From Oxalobacter formigenes (GTDB lineage Bacteria; Pseudomonadota; Gammaproteobacteria; Burkholderiales; Burkholderiaceae_D), in assembly GCF_027158485.1 (NCBI RefSeq), contig NZ_JAMKYJ010000007.1: a stretch of DNA of 64,000 nucleotides; one strand, given 5' to 3'. The notes beneath the pieces were generated by a model, which saw nothing but the letters and a program-made list of their open reading frames with translations, was not told where the DNA came from and made no database searches. Positions 1 through 9,240 of this stretch are shown here, piece after piece; the stretch's first letter is position 1, and every line of letters starts with the position of its first letter. The translations under genes were made by a program, and so were the position numbers.

Positions 1-457
1 CAAGTCGTCACCAAACAGGCTGGTTTTATATGGCCTTTAAGATGGAAAAACAAATATATTTAAGTATCAAGAATAAGTATAAGGTGAAAATCGGTAAATT
101 TTCGTAAATTCACTGGCTAATTGAAAAGAAAAATGAAATTTTTTTTGAAAATTATTTTTTGCGGAGTTTGGCTCTGGTATAGAATAATCGATCTGTTGTG
201 ATGCTGAATTCGTTTAAATCATTGATAACAATGGTTTATTATTGTTTTCTTGCCGTCGGTTGAGAAGTCATGAAAGTCCATTTCCAATGGTCGGAAAAAA
301 GTTGCCGGACAGAACAATTTCAGAAATAACGTTACAATATTTCAAAATCAAAATGATATTGCTGCTTTCCGAAACAAAGCGACTTGTCACGCTGATATAT
401 TCAGTCCCGAAAAATGTGATTTCCCGGAAATCAATCTGATAACGAAGGAGAAAGATA
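1..457. other. Intergenic region upstream of dps
   Basis: No gene is supported here. One forward frame is open from base 1 to a TAA at 61-63 and could be the last 20 codons of an upstream gene, but 20 codons are too few to judge. The stretch is AT-rich, especially 40-190. A possible sigma-70-like element is TTGCGG (159-164) with TAGAAT (180-185), but the 15-base spacing is short, so this is weak. A 12-base word aagtatcaagaa at 62-73 recurs upstream of kdpF. Short open frames at 242-439 (+) and 268-510 (-) lack ribosome-binding sites and recognisable protein character. Confidence 0.6.
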
Positions 458-982
458 ATGAATATCCCTGGAATTGAAATCGGAATCAGTGACAAAGACA
501 GAGAAGCCATCAGTAACGGTTTGTCCCGTATGCTGGCTGACAGTTTTTTCCTGTATCTGAAAACCCATAACTACCACTGGAACGTCACCGGTCCCATGTT
601 CCAGACCTTGCACGTCATGTTCATGGATCAATATACCGAATTGTGGAATGCGCTGGATGAGATCGCAGAACGTATCCGCTCGCTCGGTTTCCCTGCTCCG
701 GGCACGATGAAAGATTTTGCGAAACTCTCTTCCATCAAGGAAACGGAAGGTGTTCCTGCTGCGGAAGACATGATCCGTGATGTCATTATCGGTTCGCAGA
801 CAGTCACCCGTACAGCCCGTGAAGTTCTGGAAATTGCCGACAAGGCCAATGACCAGCCGACACTGGATCTGTTGACCCAGCGTTTGCAGATTCATGAAAA
901 AAATGCATGGATGCTGAGAAGCCTGCTGGAAAACGGAAGTGCGCCAGTCGTTACTGCTGCCGCAAAACGCAAGAAGAAGTAA
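458..982 (+). CDS. dps: Dps family DNA-binding ferritin-like protein
   Basis: A 174-residue miniferritin of usual Dps length. Family knowledge: twelve subunits form a shell that oxidises Fe2+ with peroxide, stores iron and compacts DNA in starved or stressed cells. The ferroxidase signature is present: HNYHWNVTGPMF at residues 37-48, followed by D67 and E71 in the LDEIAERI helix, which together supply the inter-subunit iron site. The C-terminus ends in a lysine/arginine-rich tail (AKRKKK), a feature that in other Dps proteins contributes to DNA binding. The ATG is preceded by an AAGGAG-like site about 8 bases upstream. The gene stands alone and faces the helicase gene, with a strong shared terminator between them. 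A second frame on the opposite strand is a shadow. Confidence 0.95.
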   Translation: MNIPGIEIGISDKDREAISNGLSRMLADSFFLYLKTHNYHWNVTGPMFQTLHVMFMDQYTELWNALDEIAERIRSLGFPAPGTMKDFAKLSSIKETEGVPAAEDMIRDVIIGSQTVTRTAREVLEIADKANDQPTLDLLTQRLQIHEKNAWMLRSLLENGSAPVVTAAAKRKKK

Positions 983-1002
983 TTTGCGTCAAGAGAAAAG
1001 AA

Positions 1003-1035
1003 CGCCTTGCCATTCCAGAATGGCAAGGCGTTTTT
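1003..1035. terminator. Rho-independent terminator between dps and the SNF2 helicase gene
   Basis: A 13-base-pair perfect stem (CGCCTTGCCATTC pairing with GAATGGCAAGGCG, two-base turn) is followed on the plus strand by TTTTT. The minus strand also has a U-rich exit (reverse complement of the A-rich run at 991-1002), so it probably stops both convergent genes. Confidence 0.9.
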
Positions 1036-1041
1036 CTTTGT

Positions 1042-4000
1042 CTATTCTTCGGAAATATCGACTTCTTCCAGTGGACGGAAAATCGATTGAAGGTCTTCCG
1101 GTGTGATCTGTACATGCTGCGCCTGTCCGGACGACAGCATGGCCGTCGCAAGATCCGCTTTTCGCTGCTGAAGCTCCTGGATCTTTTCTTCCAGCGTGCC
1201 TTTTGCGATCAGTTTGTAAACGAAAACCGGTTTGTCCTGCCCGATGCGCCATGCCCGGTCGGTTGCCTGATTTTCCACTGCCGGATTCCACCAGGGGTCG
1301 TAGTGAATGACGGTATCGGCTGCAGTCAGGTTAAGGCCTACACCGCCCGCTTTCAGGCTGATCAGAAAAACAGATACTTTTCCATCCTGGAAGTTGCGTA
1401 TGGCGGAAGCGCGGTCTGTCGTGTCTCCTGTCAGAATTTCATAAGGAATGCTTCGGTTTTTCAATTCGGTTTCGATGAGACTCAGCATACTTGTGAACTG
1501 GGAGAAAACGAGAATATGCCTTTTTTCAAGAAGGAGTTCGTCCAGCATTTCCATCAATTCATTCAGTTTGGCTGAAGAAGTATTGGCTTTCTTGGCCGAT
1601 CCCCTCAAAAGACGGGGGTCGCAGCAAACCTGCCGCAATTTCAGCAGGGCTTCGAGGATAATAATCTGGCAGTGCGCGATACCCAGTTTGGCGATTTCTT
1701 CCTGAACCTTTTTATCCATCAGCTCGCGCACGGATTCATAGGTCTGCCGTTGCGCATTCGTCAGTTCGACATATCTGACCATTTCCGTTTTCATCGGCAA
1801 TTCGCGGGCGACCTTGTCTTTCGTTCTCCTCAACAGGAACGGTTTGATGCGCCGGTTCAGCAATTCCTGCTTTCCCTGATCGCCATTTCTTTCAATGGAA
1901 TGCCTGAATTCGCTATTGAACGTTTTTTCATTCCCCAAAAGTCCGGGCAGCAGGAAATGGAACTGGGACCACAGTTCTCCCAGGTGATTTTCCAGAGGTG
2001 TTCCGGTCAGGCACAGTTTATGGTGCGCTTTCAACACGGAAGCGATCTGTGTCGCTTTTGAGCGGATATTCTTGATGTACTGCGATTCATCCAGAATCAG
2101 CAGGTGAAATTCATGCCTCAGGAGAATTTCTTCGTCTCTTGGTAACAAGGCATACGTTGTCAGGACGATATCGGCGTTTTTGATCTCGGCAAAATATTTC
2201 GCCCTTTCTTTTCCCTGAAGCAGAAGGACTTTCAGCTCAGGTGTGAACCGTCTGGCTTCATCCTGCCAGTTACTCATCAGACTGGTCGGGGCGACGATCA
2301 GTGCCGGTTTTGTCAGGCGCCCGGCTTCTTTTTCCAGAAGGATGTGGGAGAGAGTCTGAAGCGTTTTTCCAAGACCCATGTCGTCGGCCAGAATGCCGGC
2401 CAGATGATACTCGCGCAAAAATTGCATCCACGAAAGGCCTTCGGTCTGATAATCGCGCAAGGTCGCTTTCAATGTTTTTGGCGGGGCGACGATTTTGACG
2501 CCGTTGAAAGCGAGCAGTTTTTTCCCCATTTCCAGCAATGCAGCACCATTGATCCACTGGAGAGGCAAATTCTTGTCCAGTTCGGCGAGACGGGCTGAAT
2601 CCAGACGATGGAGTGAAATGGCCGGTTTCGACTGCTCCAGATAATAAAGCTCACCCAGAATACGCAGGATCGGGCGGATCATTTTCCAGGGAAGAGCAAC
2701 CCTGTTGTTGTTGGGCAATGTCGCCAGTACCGAGTCGGTATCCGGCTGCTCATCCAGTTTTTTATAATCGAACGTATCCGGATACTTCTGAATGAGGGGA
2801 AGCAGCAATGGAAATACTGAAAAATGCTTGTGATTGACGACAATACCCAGTTCCAGATTGAACCAGTCCCTGTCGAGATCCTCATCGTTTTCCGTAATGC
2901 TGGCGTACCACTTTTCGATGTTTTGCAAATCGTAACGGTAATCGGTCGATTTTTCGATTTTCCAGCCGTTTTCCTCCAGTACCGGCATTTCATCCTGTGT
3001 GAAATGCAGCCAGTCTGTTGACGAGTCCATGCTGATGGCACCTGGAATATTCGCCAGCGGAGTGGATGAACCATTTTCAGAATGGAAGCCGAAGGACTTC
3101 AGCAGTTTGAATGTTGCTGTTTCATCTTCAGTGTCCCGGATGATGCGCTCGATTTCATTTTCACTGATTTGCCTGATGATCGGCAGGGAGGAGTCGAGAA
3201 ATACAATCTGTCCGTCATAATCGAATTTCAGCTGGGCATAATCGAACCAGACGGGAGCTTCCGTTTCACTGTAAAAATGAGGTTTGCTGCCTAGATAAAG
3301 AATCGGCTGTGGAGTGATGTTTTCCAGTACGTTTTCCTTGAGCTGTTCCGGCTGGGGCACGATGTCTTCAATGCCTTTTTCTGCCAGAAGTCGTGCGACT
3401 GTTTTTTTGTCCTTAACCGATATGGCCGGAGACTGGGCGATCAGATCCTGAATCTCGCTGATCGAAAAAACAGGAAAATCGGATGGCAGGATCAATTCAC
3501 CGCAACTCAGGTTTTCCATGTACCAGGCAGGCTCGGTTGGCAGGATGTAGTCGATTGTCGGGGAAGATTTTCGGGTCTTGTCTGCCGAAGGCACAAACTG
3601 CCATCTTAATTTCATTGAAGAACCCGATTCAACCCAGTCGAGTTTCGCTTCTCGTGCAGAGGCGCCCTTCAGTGGGAAAACCAGTCCTTTTGCGATATCG
3701 GACAAGGCGTTTGTCCAGTAAAGCTGTTTTTGGGTAACGAGTATTTTCAACAGCCGGGCGCCAATACTGCCCTTTGGCTCGATTGTGCCGGGGACTGGCA
3801 GGTTCGATCCGGCTCGCATGGCGATGAAAAGCCGGATCGGTTCTTCATCGTCTTTTGTAAAATAATTGGGCCGTTCTGTCAGCAGGCTGTCGATATCGGT
3901 AATGGATGTAATCGCCGAAATGCCGCCTGTCGGTTTGTAACGAACTTTGCAGATGGAAAGAAACAAACGCTTGTCGGACTGGTCCGGTGACAGGATGAAA

Positions 4001-4434
4001 AGCAGTCGATACTGCGATGGTTCCGGTGTTTCCGTTTTGGCGGATGCATCGGGAGATGCCGGGTAAACCGTGGAGTACAGTTTTTGTACCCAGTTCGACA
4101 GTGGCGTTTCTGTCGAGGCATTTTTATTTTTACCGACGATATTGTTCTTCTGGACAATCGTCATCAGCACGGCTGCCACATGATGGCAATTCAGTATTAA
4201 CGGGCACGAACAGGTTCCCTGGAATTGAATGCCTTCAGTCGTGGATTTGATAAAAGTATTTTGCTGGTATGTCTGGCCGGAAGCATCCTTGACTTGTGAA
4301 CGGATCAGGTTCCCGGAACGCTGTATCTGCTGGACGCGTTTTTTCTGAACGTATTCGATTCCGAGAGAATACGTCTTTTCCCCAAACTGTTTTTTAATGT
4401 CTTTCAGCGTGAAATTCATCATACCAATTGCCAC
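1042..4434 (-). CDS. SWIM zinc-finger SNF2/HepA-type helicase
   Basis: About 1,130 residues. The N-terminal part carries a SWIM zinc finger (C75-x-C77-x5-C83-x-H85), a putative nucleic-acid or protein-binding element. A long poorly conserved middle follows. The C-terminal half is a full Swi2/Snf2 motor: DDMGLGKT (Walker A, near residue 685), DESQ (motif II, near 783), LTGTPLEN (motif III), HILVFSQF and the DPWWNPAVENQATDRAWRIGQ block of motifs V-VI. Family knowledge: such bacterial proteins translocate on duplex DNA to remodel bound proteins, as RapA does with RNA polymerase; the substrate here is unknown. The far-upstream start is a GTG; the ATGs at 4422 or 4419 are equally plausible. The gene stands alone, convergent with dps. 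Confidence 0.88.
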   Translation of the reverse strand: MAIGMMNFTLKDIKKQFGEKTYSLGIEYVQKKRVQQIQRSGNLIRSQVKDASGQTYQQNTFIKSTTEGIQFQGTCSCPLILNCHHVAAVLMTIVQKNNIVGKNKNASTETPLSNWVQKLYSTVYPASPDASAKTETPEPSQYRLLFILSPDQSDKRLFLSICKVRYKPTGGISAITSITDIDSLLTERPNYFTKDDEEPIRLFIAMRAGSNLPVPGTIEPKGSIGARLLKILVTQKQLYWTNALSDIAKGLVFPLKGASAREAKLDWVESGSSMKLRWQFVPSADKTRKSSPTIDYILPTEPAWYMENLSCGELILPSDFPVFSISEIQDLIAQSPAISVKDKKTVARLLAEKGIEDIVPQPEQLKENVLENITPQPILYLGSKPHFYSETEAPVWFDYAQLKFDYDGQIVFLDSSLPIIRQISENEIERIIRDTEDETATFKLLKSFGFHSENGSSTPLANIPGAISMDSSTDWLHFTQDEMPVLEENGWKIEKSTDYRYDLQNIEKWYASITENDEDLDRDWFNLELGIVVNHKHFSVFPLLLPLIQKYPDTFDYKKLDEQPDTDSVLATLPNNNRVALPWKMIRPILRILGELYYLEQSKPAISLHRLDSARLAELDKNLPLQWINGAALLEMGKKLLAFNGVKIVAPPKTLKATLRDYQTEGLSWMQFLREYHLAGILADDMGLGKTLQTLSHILLEKEAGRLTKPALIVAPTSLMSNWQDEARRFTPELKVLLLQGKERAKYFAEIKNADIVLTTYALLPRDEEILLRHEFHLLILDESQYIKNIRSKATQIASVLKAHHKLCLTGTPLENHLGELWSQFHFLLPGLLGNEKTFNSEFRHSIERNGDQGKQELLNRRIKPFLLRRTKDKVARELPMKTEMVRYVELTNAQRQTYESVRELMDKKVQEEIAKLGIAHCQIIILEALLKLRQVCCDPRLLRGSAKKANTSSAKLNELMEMLDELLLEKRHILVFSQFTSMLSLIETELKNRSIPYEILTGDTTDRASAIRNFQDGKVSVFLISLKAGGVGLNLTAADTVIHYDPWWNPAVENQATDRAWRIGQDKPVFVYKLIAKGTLEEKIQELQQRKADLATAMLSSGQAQHVQITPEDLQSIFRPLEEVDISEE

Positions 4435-4682
4435 TCAAAAATCGCATTTACCTTCTGCCAAAGAGGTACATTATCTTCTATAAATAAAAAAAAAGAAGCC
4501 TTTTTAGTTAAGAAACTGATCCATTTCAACAGGACAGCTTTTTAATTTAAAGGGTAATCCGGTAAAAACAATTGATTTAGGCCTGTTTTTCCGGAATAAA
4601 AAGATACCAATTTGTGTTGGCGTATGGCGAATCCGGCAGAAGTGAGTATCATCACGGTTTTTATTTTGTGTGTAGAACAGCT

Positions 4683-7022
4683 ATGCTTGCATCAATTGAA
4701 CAACGTCTGGCCGGTGAGCTGGCCGTGTCAGTCCATCAGGTTCAGGCGGCTATCGCCCTGATGGACGAGGGGGCGACAGTGCCTTTTATCGCACGCTATC
4801 GCAAGGAAGCGACAGGTGGCCTGGACGATGTGCAACTGCGCCAGTTGCAGGAGCGCCTCGTGTATCTCCGCGAACTCGAGCAGCGTCGTGCAGCCATTAT
4901 CGAATCGATTGAAAATCAGGGAAAAATGACTCCTCTTCTGCTTGAGGCGATTTCTGGTGCAGAAGACAAGTCGCAACTTGAGGACATTTATTTGCCTTAT
5001 CGGCCAAAACGCCGAACCAAGGCGAAAATGGCAGCGGAAGCCGGACTGGACATACTTGCCAATGATTTGCTGGAAAACCCTGAGCTTGATCCTGAAACCG
5101 AAGCAGCGAAATACCTGCGAGCCGCTTTCAGTACGGAGGATGGAGACAATCCGGGGGTTGCCGACGTGAAGGCGGCACTGGATGGCGCACGCCAGATTCT
5201 GATCGAAAAATTCTCGGAAGAGGCTTCCCTGATCAATGCCTTGAGAACCTATCTTCAGGAACATGGTGTCATCGAATCGAAAGTAACTGAAGGAAAAGAA
5301 CAGGAAGGCATCCGTTTTTCGGATTATTTCGATTATCAGGAAACGATCAAAACGATCGCTTCCCACCGATTGCTTGCTTTGCTCAGGGGGCGACGTGAAG
5401 AAATCCTGAATTTGAAAATCAGGCTCGATTCTGAAGAACAGCGTCCGAGATGGGACGATCCGTTCAATGCCTGCGAAGCGAGAATAGCGGCGGCTTTCAA
5501 TATCCAGAACCGGAACCGGTCAGCCGATAAATGGTTGCTGGAGTGTGTCCGGTGGGCATGGCGTGTGCGTCTGTCCACCCATCTTGAAACCGAATTGATG
5601 ACCGGTTTGAGGGAGAATGCAGAGGCAGAGGCCATTTCGGTTTTTGCCAGAAATCTGAAAGCCCTGTTACTGGCTGCGCCCGCAGGGCCTAAAGTGACAC
5701 TGGGGCTTGATCCCGGCATTCGTACAGGCGTGAAGGTTGCCGTTGTCGACAGGACAGGAAAGGTTCTGGATACGGCAACCATCTATCCGCACCAGCCCAG
5801 AAACGATTGGGACGGTTCGCTTAAAACGCTTTACAGTCTGGTACAGAAATACGGTATCGAATTGATCGCTATCGGAAACGGGACTGCTTCACGTGAAACA
5901 GACCGGTTGGCAGGGGATCTCCTCAAAATGGTCAACGGCAGGAAAATCGACAAGATCGTCGTTTCCGAAGCGGGTGCTTCCGTTTATTCCGCTTCGGAAT
6001 ACGCGTCGCATGAATTGCCTGATATGGATGTATCCTTGCGTGGTGCCGTGTCGATCGCCCGCCGCTTGCAGGACCCTTTGGCGGAATTGGTCAAGATCGA
6101 TCCGAAATCGATCGGTGTGGGCCAGTACCAGCACGACGTTGCACAAACAAAACTGGCAAGGTCGCTGGATGCAACCGTTGAGGATTGCGTGAATGCCGTG
6201 GGTGTCGATGTCAATACGGCGTCCGTTCCGCTTTTGACCCGGGTTTCCGGATTGACTGAAACCGTCGCGGAAAATATCGTCCAGTTCAGAAACAAACACG
6301 GACGTTTTGCCAGCCGTGCCGATTTGCGCGCCATTCCACGTCTGGGCGACAAGACTTTCGAACTGGCTGCCGGCTTTTTGAGAATTCCGGATGGCGACAA
6401 TCCACTGGATGCCTCGGCGGTTCATCCCGAATCCTATGAACTGGTCGAAAAGATATTGCAGGATAGCCGTACCGATATCAAAAATGTGATTGGCAATGAA
6501 AGTTTGCTCAAAACAGTCAAGCCCGAAAAGTATGTCAGCGACCGTTTCGGCATTCCGACGATCGTCGATATCCTGAAAGAACTGGAAAAGCCGGGAAGAG
6601 ACCCGAGACCGGAATTTGTGAGCGCTCACTTCAGGGAGGGCGTTGAAGATATAAAGGATTTGCGTCCGGATATGATTCTGGAAGGGGTTGTCACAAACGT
6701 GACGGCATTTGGCGCTTTTGTCGATATCGGCGTCCATCAGGATGGCCTTGTCCATATCTCGGCCTTGTCAGACAAGTTTGTGAAAGACCCTCATCAAGTC
6801 GTGAGTACCGGTCAGGTCGTCAGGGTCAAGGTCGTGGAAGTCGATCTCCAGCGTCGCCGTATCGCCCTGACGATGAATCTGGCGGAGAAAGTGGAACGTC
6901 TGCCTCAAACTGGTGCAGGCCGGAGTTCCGGCACGGCAGCCAGAAAAAGGGAAAGGCCGGATAATCAGAACGGGAACAATGCCATGGCAGAAGCATTTGC
7001 AAAACTGGGAAAAAGAATTTGA
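4683..7022 (+). CDS. tex: Tex, S1-domain RNA-binding transcription accessory protein
   Basis: A 779-residue protein of usual Tex length. Domains in order: N-terminal helical Tex region, a YqgF/RNase H-like fold starting at GLDPGIRTGVKVAV (about residue 340), tandem helix-hairpin-helix segments around VGVDVNTASVPLL, and a C-terminal S1 domain (EGVVTNVTAFGAFVDIG, about residues 660-730) with an Asn/Lys-rich tail. Tex binds single-stranded nucleic acid and associates with transcription and, in some species, stress and virulence control; the RNase H fold usually lacks activity. The frame continues upstream to a GTG at 4614, but homologues begin near MLASIEQRL, so ATG 4683 is preferred. ubiX follows 62 bases downstream on the same strand. 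Confidence 0.95.
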   Translation: MLASIEQRLAGELAVSVHQVQAAIALMDEGATVPFIARYRKEATGGLDDVQLRQLQERLVYLRELEQRRAAIIESIENQGKMTPLLLEAISGAEDKSQLEDIYLPYRPKRRTKAKMAAEAGLDILANDLLENPELDPETEAAKYLRAAFSTEDGDNPGVADVKAALDGARQILIEKFSEEASLINALRTYLQEHGVIESKVTEGKEQEGIRFSDYFDYQETIKTIASHRLLALLRGRREEILNLKIRLDSEEQRPRWDDPFNACEARIAAAFNIQNRNRSADKWLLECVRWAWRVRLSTHLETELMTGLRENAEAEAISVFARNLKALLLAAPAGPKVTLGLDPGIRTGVKVAVVDRTGKVLDTATIYPHQPRNDWDGSLKTLYSLVQKYGIELIAIGNGTASRETDRLAGDLLKMVNGRKIDKIVVSEAGASVYSASEYASHELPDMDVSLRGAVSIARRLQDPLAELVKIDPKSIGVGQYQHDVAQTKLARSLDATVEDCVNAVGVDVNTASVPLLTRVSGLTETVAENIVQFRNKHGRFASRADLRAIPRLGDKTFELAAGFLRIPDGDNPLDASAVHPESYELVEKILQDSRTDIKNVIGNESLLKTVKPEKYVSDRFGIPTIVDILKELEKPGRDPRPEFVSAHFREGVEDIKDLRPDMILEGVVTNVTAFGAFVDIGVHQDGLVHISALSDKFVKDPHQVVSTGQVVRVKVVEVDLQRRRIALTMNLAEKVERLPQTGAGRSSGTAARKRERPDNQNGNNAMAEAFAKLGKRI

Positions 7023-7084
7023 TGCCGGTATGGTGTTTATGACGTTATCATCATAAAAATGGATAGCCTGTATTTGGACGGATT

Positions 7085-7663
7085 ATGATTGCACAACCGA
7101 AACGACTGATTGTTGGCATTACCGGAGCCAGTGGTGCCATTTATGGTGTCCGGCTTTTGCGACTGCTGAAAAATATCGACAGTGTTGAAACACATCTCAT
7201 CATTTCCGGTGCAGGAGAATTGACTCTGGAACATGAACAGGGGATGAAAGCCAGGGAACTTTCCCTGCTTGCAGACCATTGCTACGACGTGAATGAGGTG
7301 GGCGCTGCCGTAGCCAGCGGTTCTTTTAAAAATGCAGGCATGATTGTGGCGCCCTGTTCGATGAAAACCTTGTCCGCGATCGCGCATGGATATTGCGACA
7401 ATCTGATCACGCGTGCGGCGGATGTCGTTTTGAAGGAAAGGCGCAGGCTGGTCTTGATGGTGAGGGAAACGCCACTGAATCTGGCTCACATCCGGAATAT
7501 GGAAGCGGTGACGGAAATGGGCGGAATCATTTACCCGCCCCTGCCGGCTTTTTACTGCCATCCTCTTTCCATAGATGAAATGGTCGACCAGACTCTCAGA
7601 CGGGTACTTGACTTGTTCGACATGGCAGACGATCAGACAAGCCGGTGGTCAGGCATGGTTTAA
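7085..7663 (+). CDS. ubiX: Flavin prenyltransferase UbiX
   Basis: 192 residues. Converts FMN and dimethylallyl phosphate into prenylated FMN, the cofactor of UbiD-type decarboxylases, including the one in ubiquinone synthesis. The family hallmarks are clear: the flavin-binding loop GITGASGAIYG (residues 11-21), the APCSMKTLSAIAHG segment, and LVLMVRETPLN near residue 125. The ATG follows a GGACGGATT sequence acting as ribosome-binding site. It is probably cotranscribed with tex or has its own promoter in the 62-base gap. It converges with the AI-2E family gene with only 16 bases between the stops, and I see no obvious terminator. No ubiD is in this window. Confidence 0.94.
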   Translation: MIAQPKRLIVGITGASGAIYGVRLLRLLKNIDSVETHLIISGAGELTLEHEQGMKARELSLLADHCYDVNEVGAAVASGSFKNAGMIVAPCSMKTLSAIAHGYCDNLITRAADVVLKERRRLVLMVRETPLNLAHIRNMEAVTEMGGIIYPPLPAFYCHPLSIDEMVDQTLRRVLDLFDMADDQTSRWSGMV

Positions 7664-7679
7664 AATTGCCTGCCAGTGG

Positions 7680-8783
7680 CTATTGCGAATCGTCCCTGTT
7701 ATCTTTTCCTTTTTCGGAATCGGGACTTTGGGCTGGTTTGAAAAGGGTCAGTGCCGAAAACAAATCCCATGCCGTTAAGAAGAGTGCTGCAATCATCGGC
7801 CCGATAATAAAGCCGTTCAGGCCGAACAGGGCCATCCCTCCAATGGTCGATATGAGCACGAGATAGTCAGGCATCTGGGTATCCTTGCCGACCAGTAATG
7901 GACGCAGAAAATTGTCGATAAGGCCTATAACGAGAATGCCGAAAGCCAATAAAATGACGCCTTTCAGGATGGAACCGGTCAACAGAAAATAAATGGCGAC
8001 AGGAGCCCATACGACACCGGAACCGGCTGGAAGCAGGGACAGGACCGACATGATGGCGCCCCATAACAGAGCCGCTTCTATTCCGAGGAACCAGAATATC
8101 AGTCCACCGAGCCCGCCCTGAACCAGGGCGACGACCAGATTTCCCTTGACGGTCGCCCGTATGACCCCCATGAATTTTGTCAGAAGTCTGGTTTTCTGAT
8201 TATCGGCGAGGGGAATCTTGCTTCTGATTTTATCGGCCAGATCATGTCCATCCCTTAGCAAAAAGAAAAGAAGATAGAGCATGACAAAGAAGCCGACAGT
8301 GAAATCGAGCACGTTCTGGCCGATGATGAAAACCCGGCTGCCGAGATACTGGCCGGTCACAAGAATGAGCCGGGTTGCTTCTTTTTGCAGTTCTGCAAAT
8401 GTGGAAATACCGAAATGATTCAGCACGTCGACAGCCCAGTCGGGAAGCTGGCTGATAAAGTGATGAAAAGACGCATCCGAATCAATCTTCTGATTCAGTA
8501 TTTTCTGGTAAAGCACTGAACTTTCTTCAACGAGTGAGCCGGCTACGACGATCAGGGGAATAATGACGATCAGCAGGCAAATGGCCAGTGTCAGGAGTGC
8601 TGCCAGATTTTTTTTTGCAGGCATTTTGCGCAGAAAAAAATCATTTAGCGGCATGAAAAGAATGGCAAGAACGAATCCCCAGAATATTCCTCCATAAAAA
8701 GGAAGCAATATCGAGAAAAAAGCCAGTGTCACTATCAATAAGAAAAAGAGGAACACTTTTCCGTGCAAATCGGACTGATTCAT
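7680..8783 (-). CDS. AI-2E family transporter (YdiK/PerM-like)
   Basis: A 367-residue polytopic membrane protein. The paired N-terminal membrane helices, long extracytoplasmic or amphipathic segment (about residues 80-150), and C-terminal hydrophobic block with IGLIDNFLRPLLVGK and GLNGFIIGPMIAALF are the signature of the AI-2E/PerM family. Members include TqsA (quorum-signal export) and sodium/proton antiporters, so the substrate cannot be read from sequence. The open frame reaches 8924, but ATG 8783 (MNQSDLHGK) is chosen: the preceding 47 residues lack membrane character and family members start at this point. The gene is divergent from the small acidic protein gene, with about 230 bases between. 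Confidence 0.88.
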   Translation of the reverse strand: MNQSDLHGKVFLFFLLIVTLAFFSILLPFYGGIFWGFVLAILFMPLNDFFLRKMPAKKNLAALLTLAICLLIVIIPLIVVAGSLVEESSVLYQKILNQKIDSDASFHHFISQLPDWAVDVLNHFGISTFAELQKEATRLILVTGQYLGSRVFIIGQNVLDFTVGFFVMLYLLFFLLRDGHDLADKIRSKIPLADNQKTRLLTKFMGVIRATVKGNLVVALVQGGLGGLIFWFLGIEAALLWGAIMSVLSLLPAGSGVVWAPVAIYFLLTGSILKGVILLAFGILVIGLIDNFLRPLLVGKDTQMPDYLVLISTIGGMALFGLNGFIIGPMIAALFLTAWDLFSALTLFKPAQSPDSEKGKDNRDDSQ

Positions 8784-9016
8784 AAAACACTTTCTGACAT
8801 GTCGGTTAGGGGGATGCCAAATTCTGTCTGTGTATAGTACATCATGCCTTAAACGATGAATCATGATGAGACACATAAGCCGTCCATACCATGAGTCTGG
8901 ATAATAAAACCCGGACAAATTCATTCCGGTTTTTTGACGGCCATCAAATCGTTTTGCTTTGCTCGCCGCACACTATATTCGAAACCCTGGTGTTTTGATG
9001 TCTTCTGGAGACGAAT

Positions 9017-9205
9017 ATGGCAACGAAAAACAGACGTCCAAAAAGGTCCGGCTTATCTGATTTGGATCGGTATGAATTATTGGGCTCCGATATAGAGTTC
9101 GAGCCTCTTGAGGAAACGTATCTGGATGAAGAGGATTCTTTTTCCGAAATGTTTCAAAGACTGGAACGGGACAGATCACTCGGACATGACGAGTCCTTCG
9201 GCTGA
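9017..9205 (+). CDS. Small acidic hypothetical protein
   Basis: 62 residues with a strong ribosome-binding site (GGAG, six bases before the ATG). A basic N-terminus (KNRRPKRSG) is followed by a highly acidic middle (DIEFEPLEETYLDEEDS) and a mixed-charge helix-like end (FSEMFQRLERDRS). There is no signal peptide or membrane segment. I do not recognise a family. A TATATT at 8974-8979, with a TTTTGC 16 bases before it, is a possible promoter. The basic/acidic split could suit binding to a protein or nucleic acid, but that is speculation. The reality of the gene rests on the Shine-Dalgarno site and the isolated position. Confidence 0.6.
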   Translation: MATKNRRPKRSGLSDLDRYELLGSDIEFEPLEETYLDEEDSFSEMFQRLERDRSLGHDESFG

Positions 9206-9218
9206 CCCGTTCCATAGA

Positions 9219-9240
9219 AAGACTGGCTTAAACCAGTCTT
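9219..9240. terminator. Possible weak terminator hairpin
   Basis: A six-pair stem (GACTGG/CCAGTC, six-base loop) lies at the convergence of the small acidic gene and ddh and covers the ddh stop codon. The flanks are only weakly U-rich (TTTC on the minus strand), so termination is uncertain. Confidence 0.35.

Noticed and set aside
242..439. 65-codon open frame upstream of dps
   Set aside because: No ribosome-binding site, no protein-like pattern, and it ends just before the dps ribosome-binding site.
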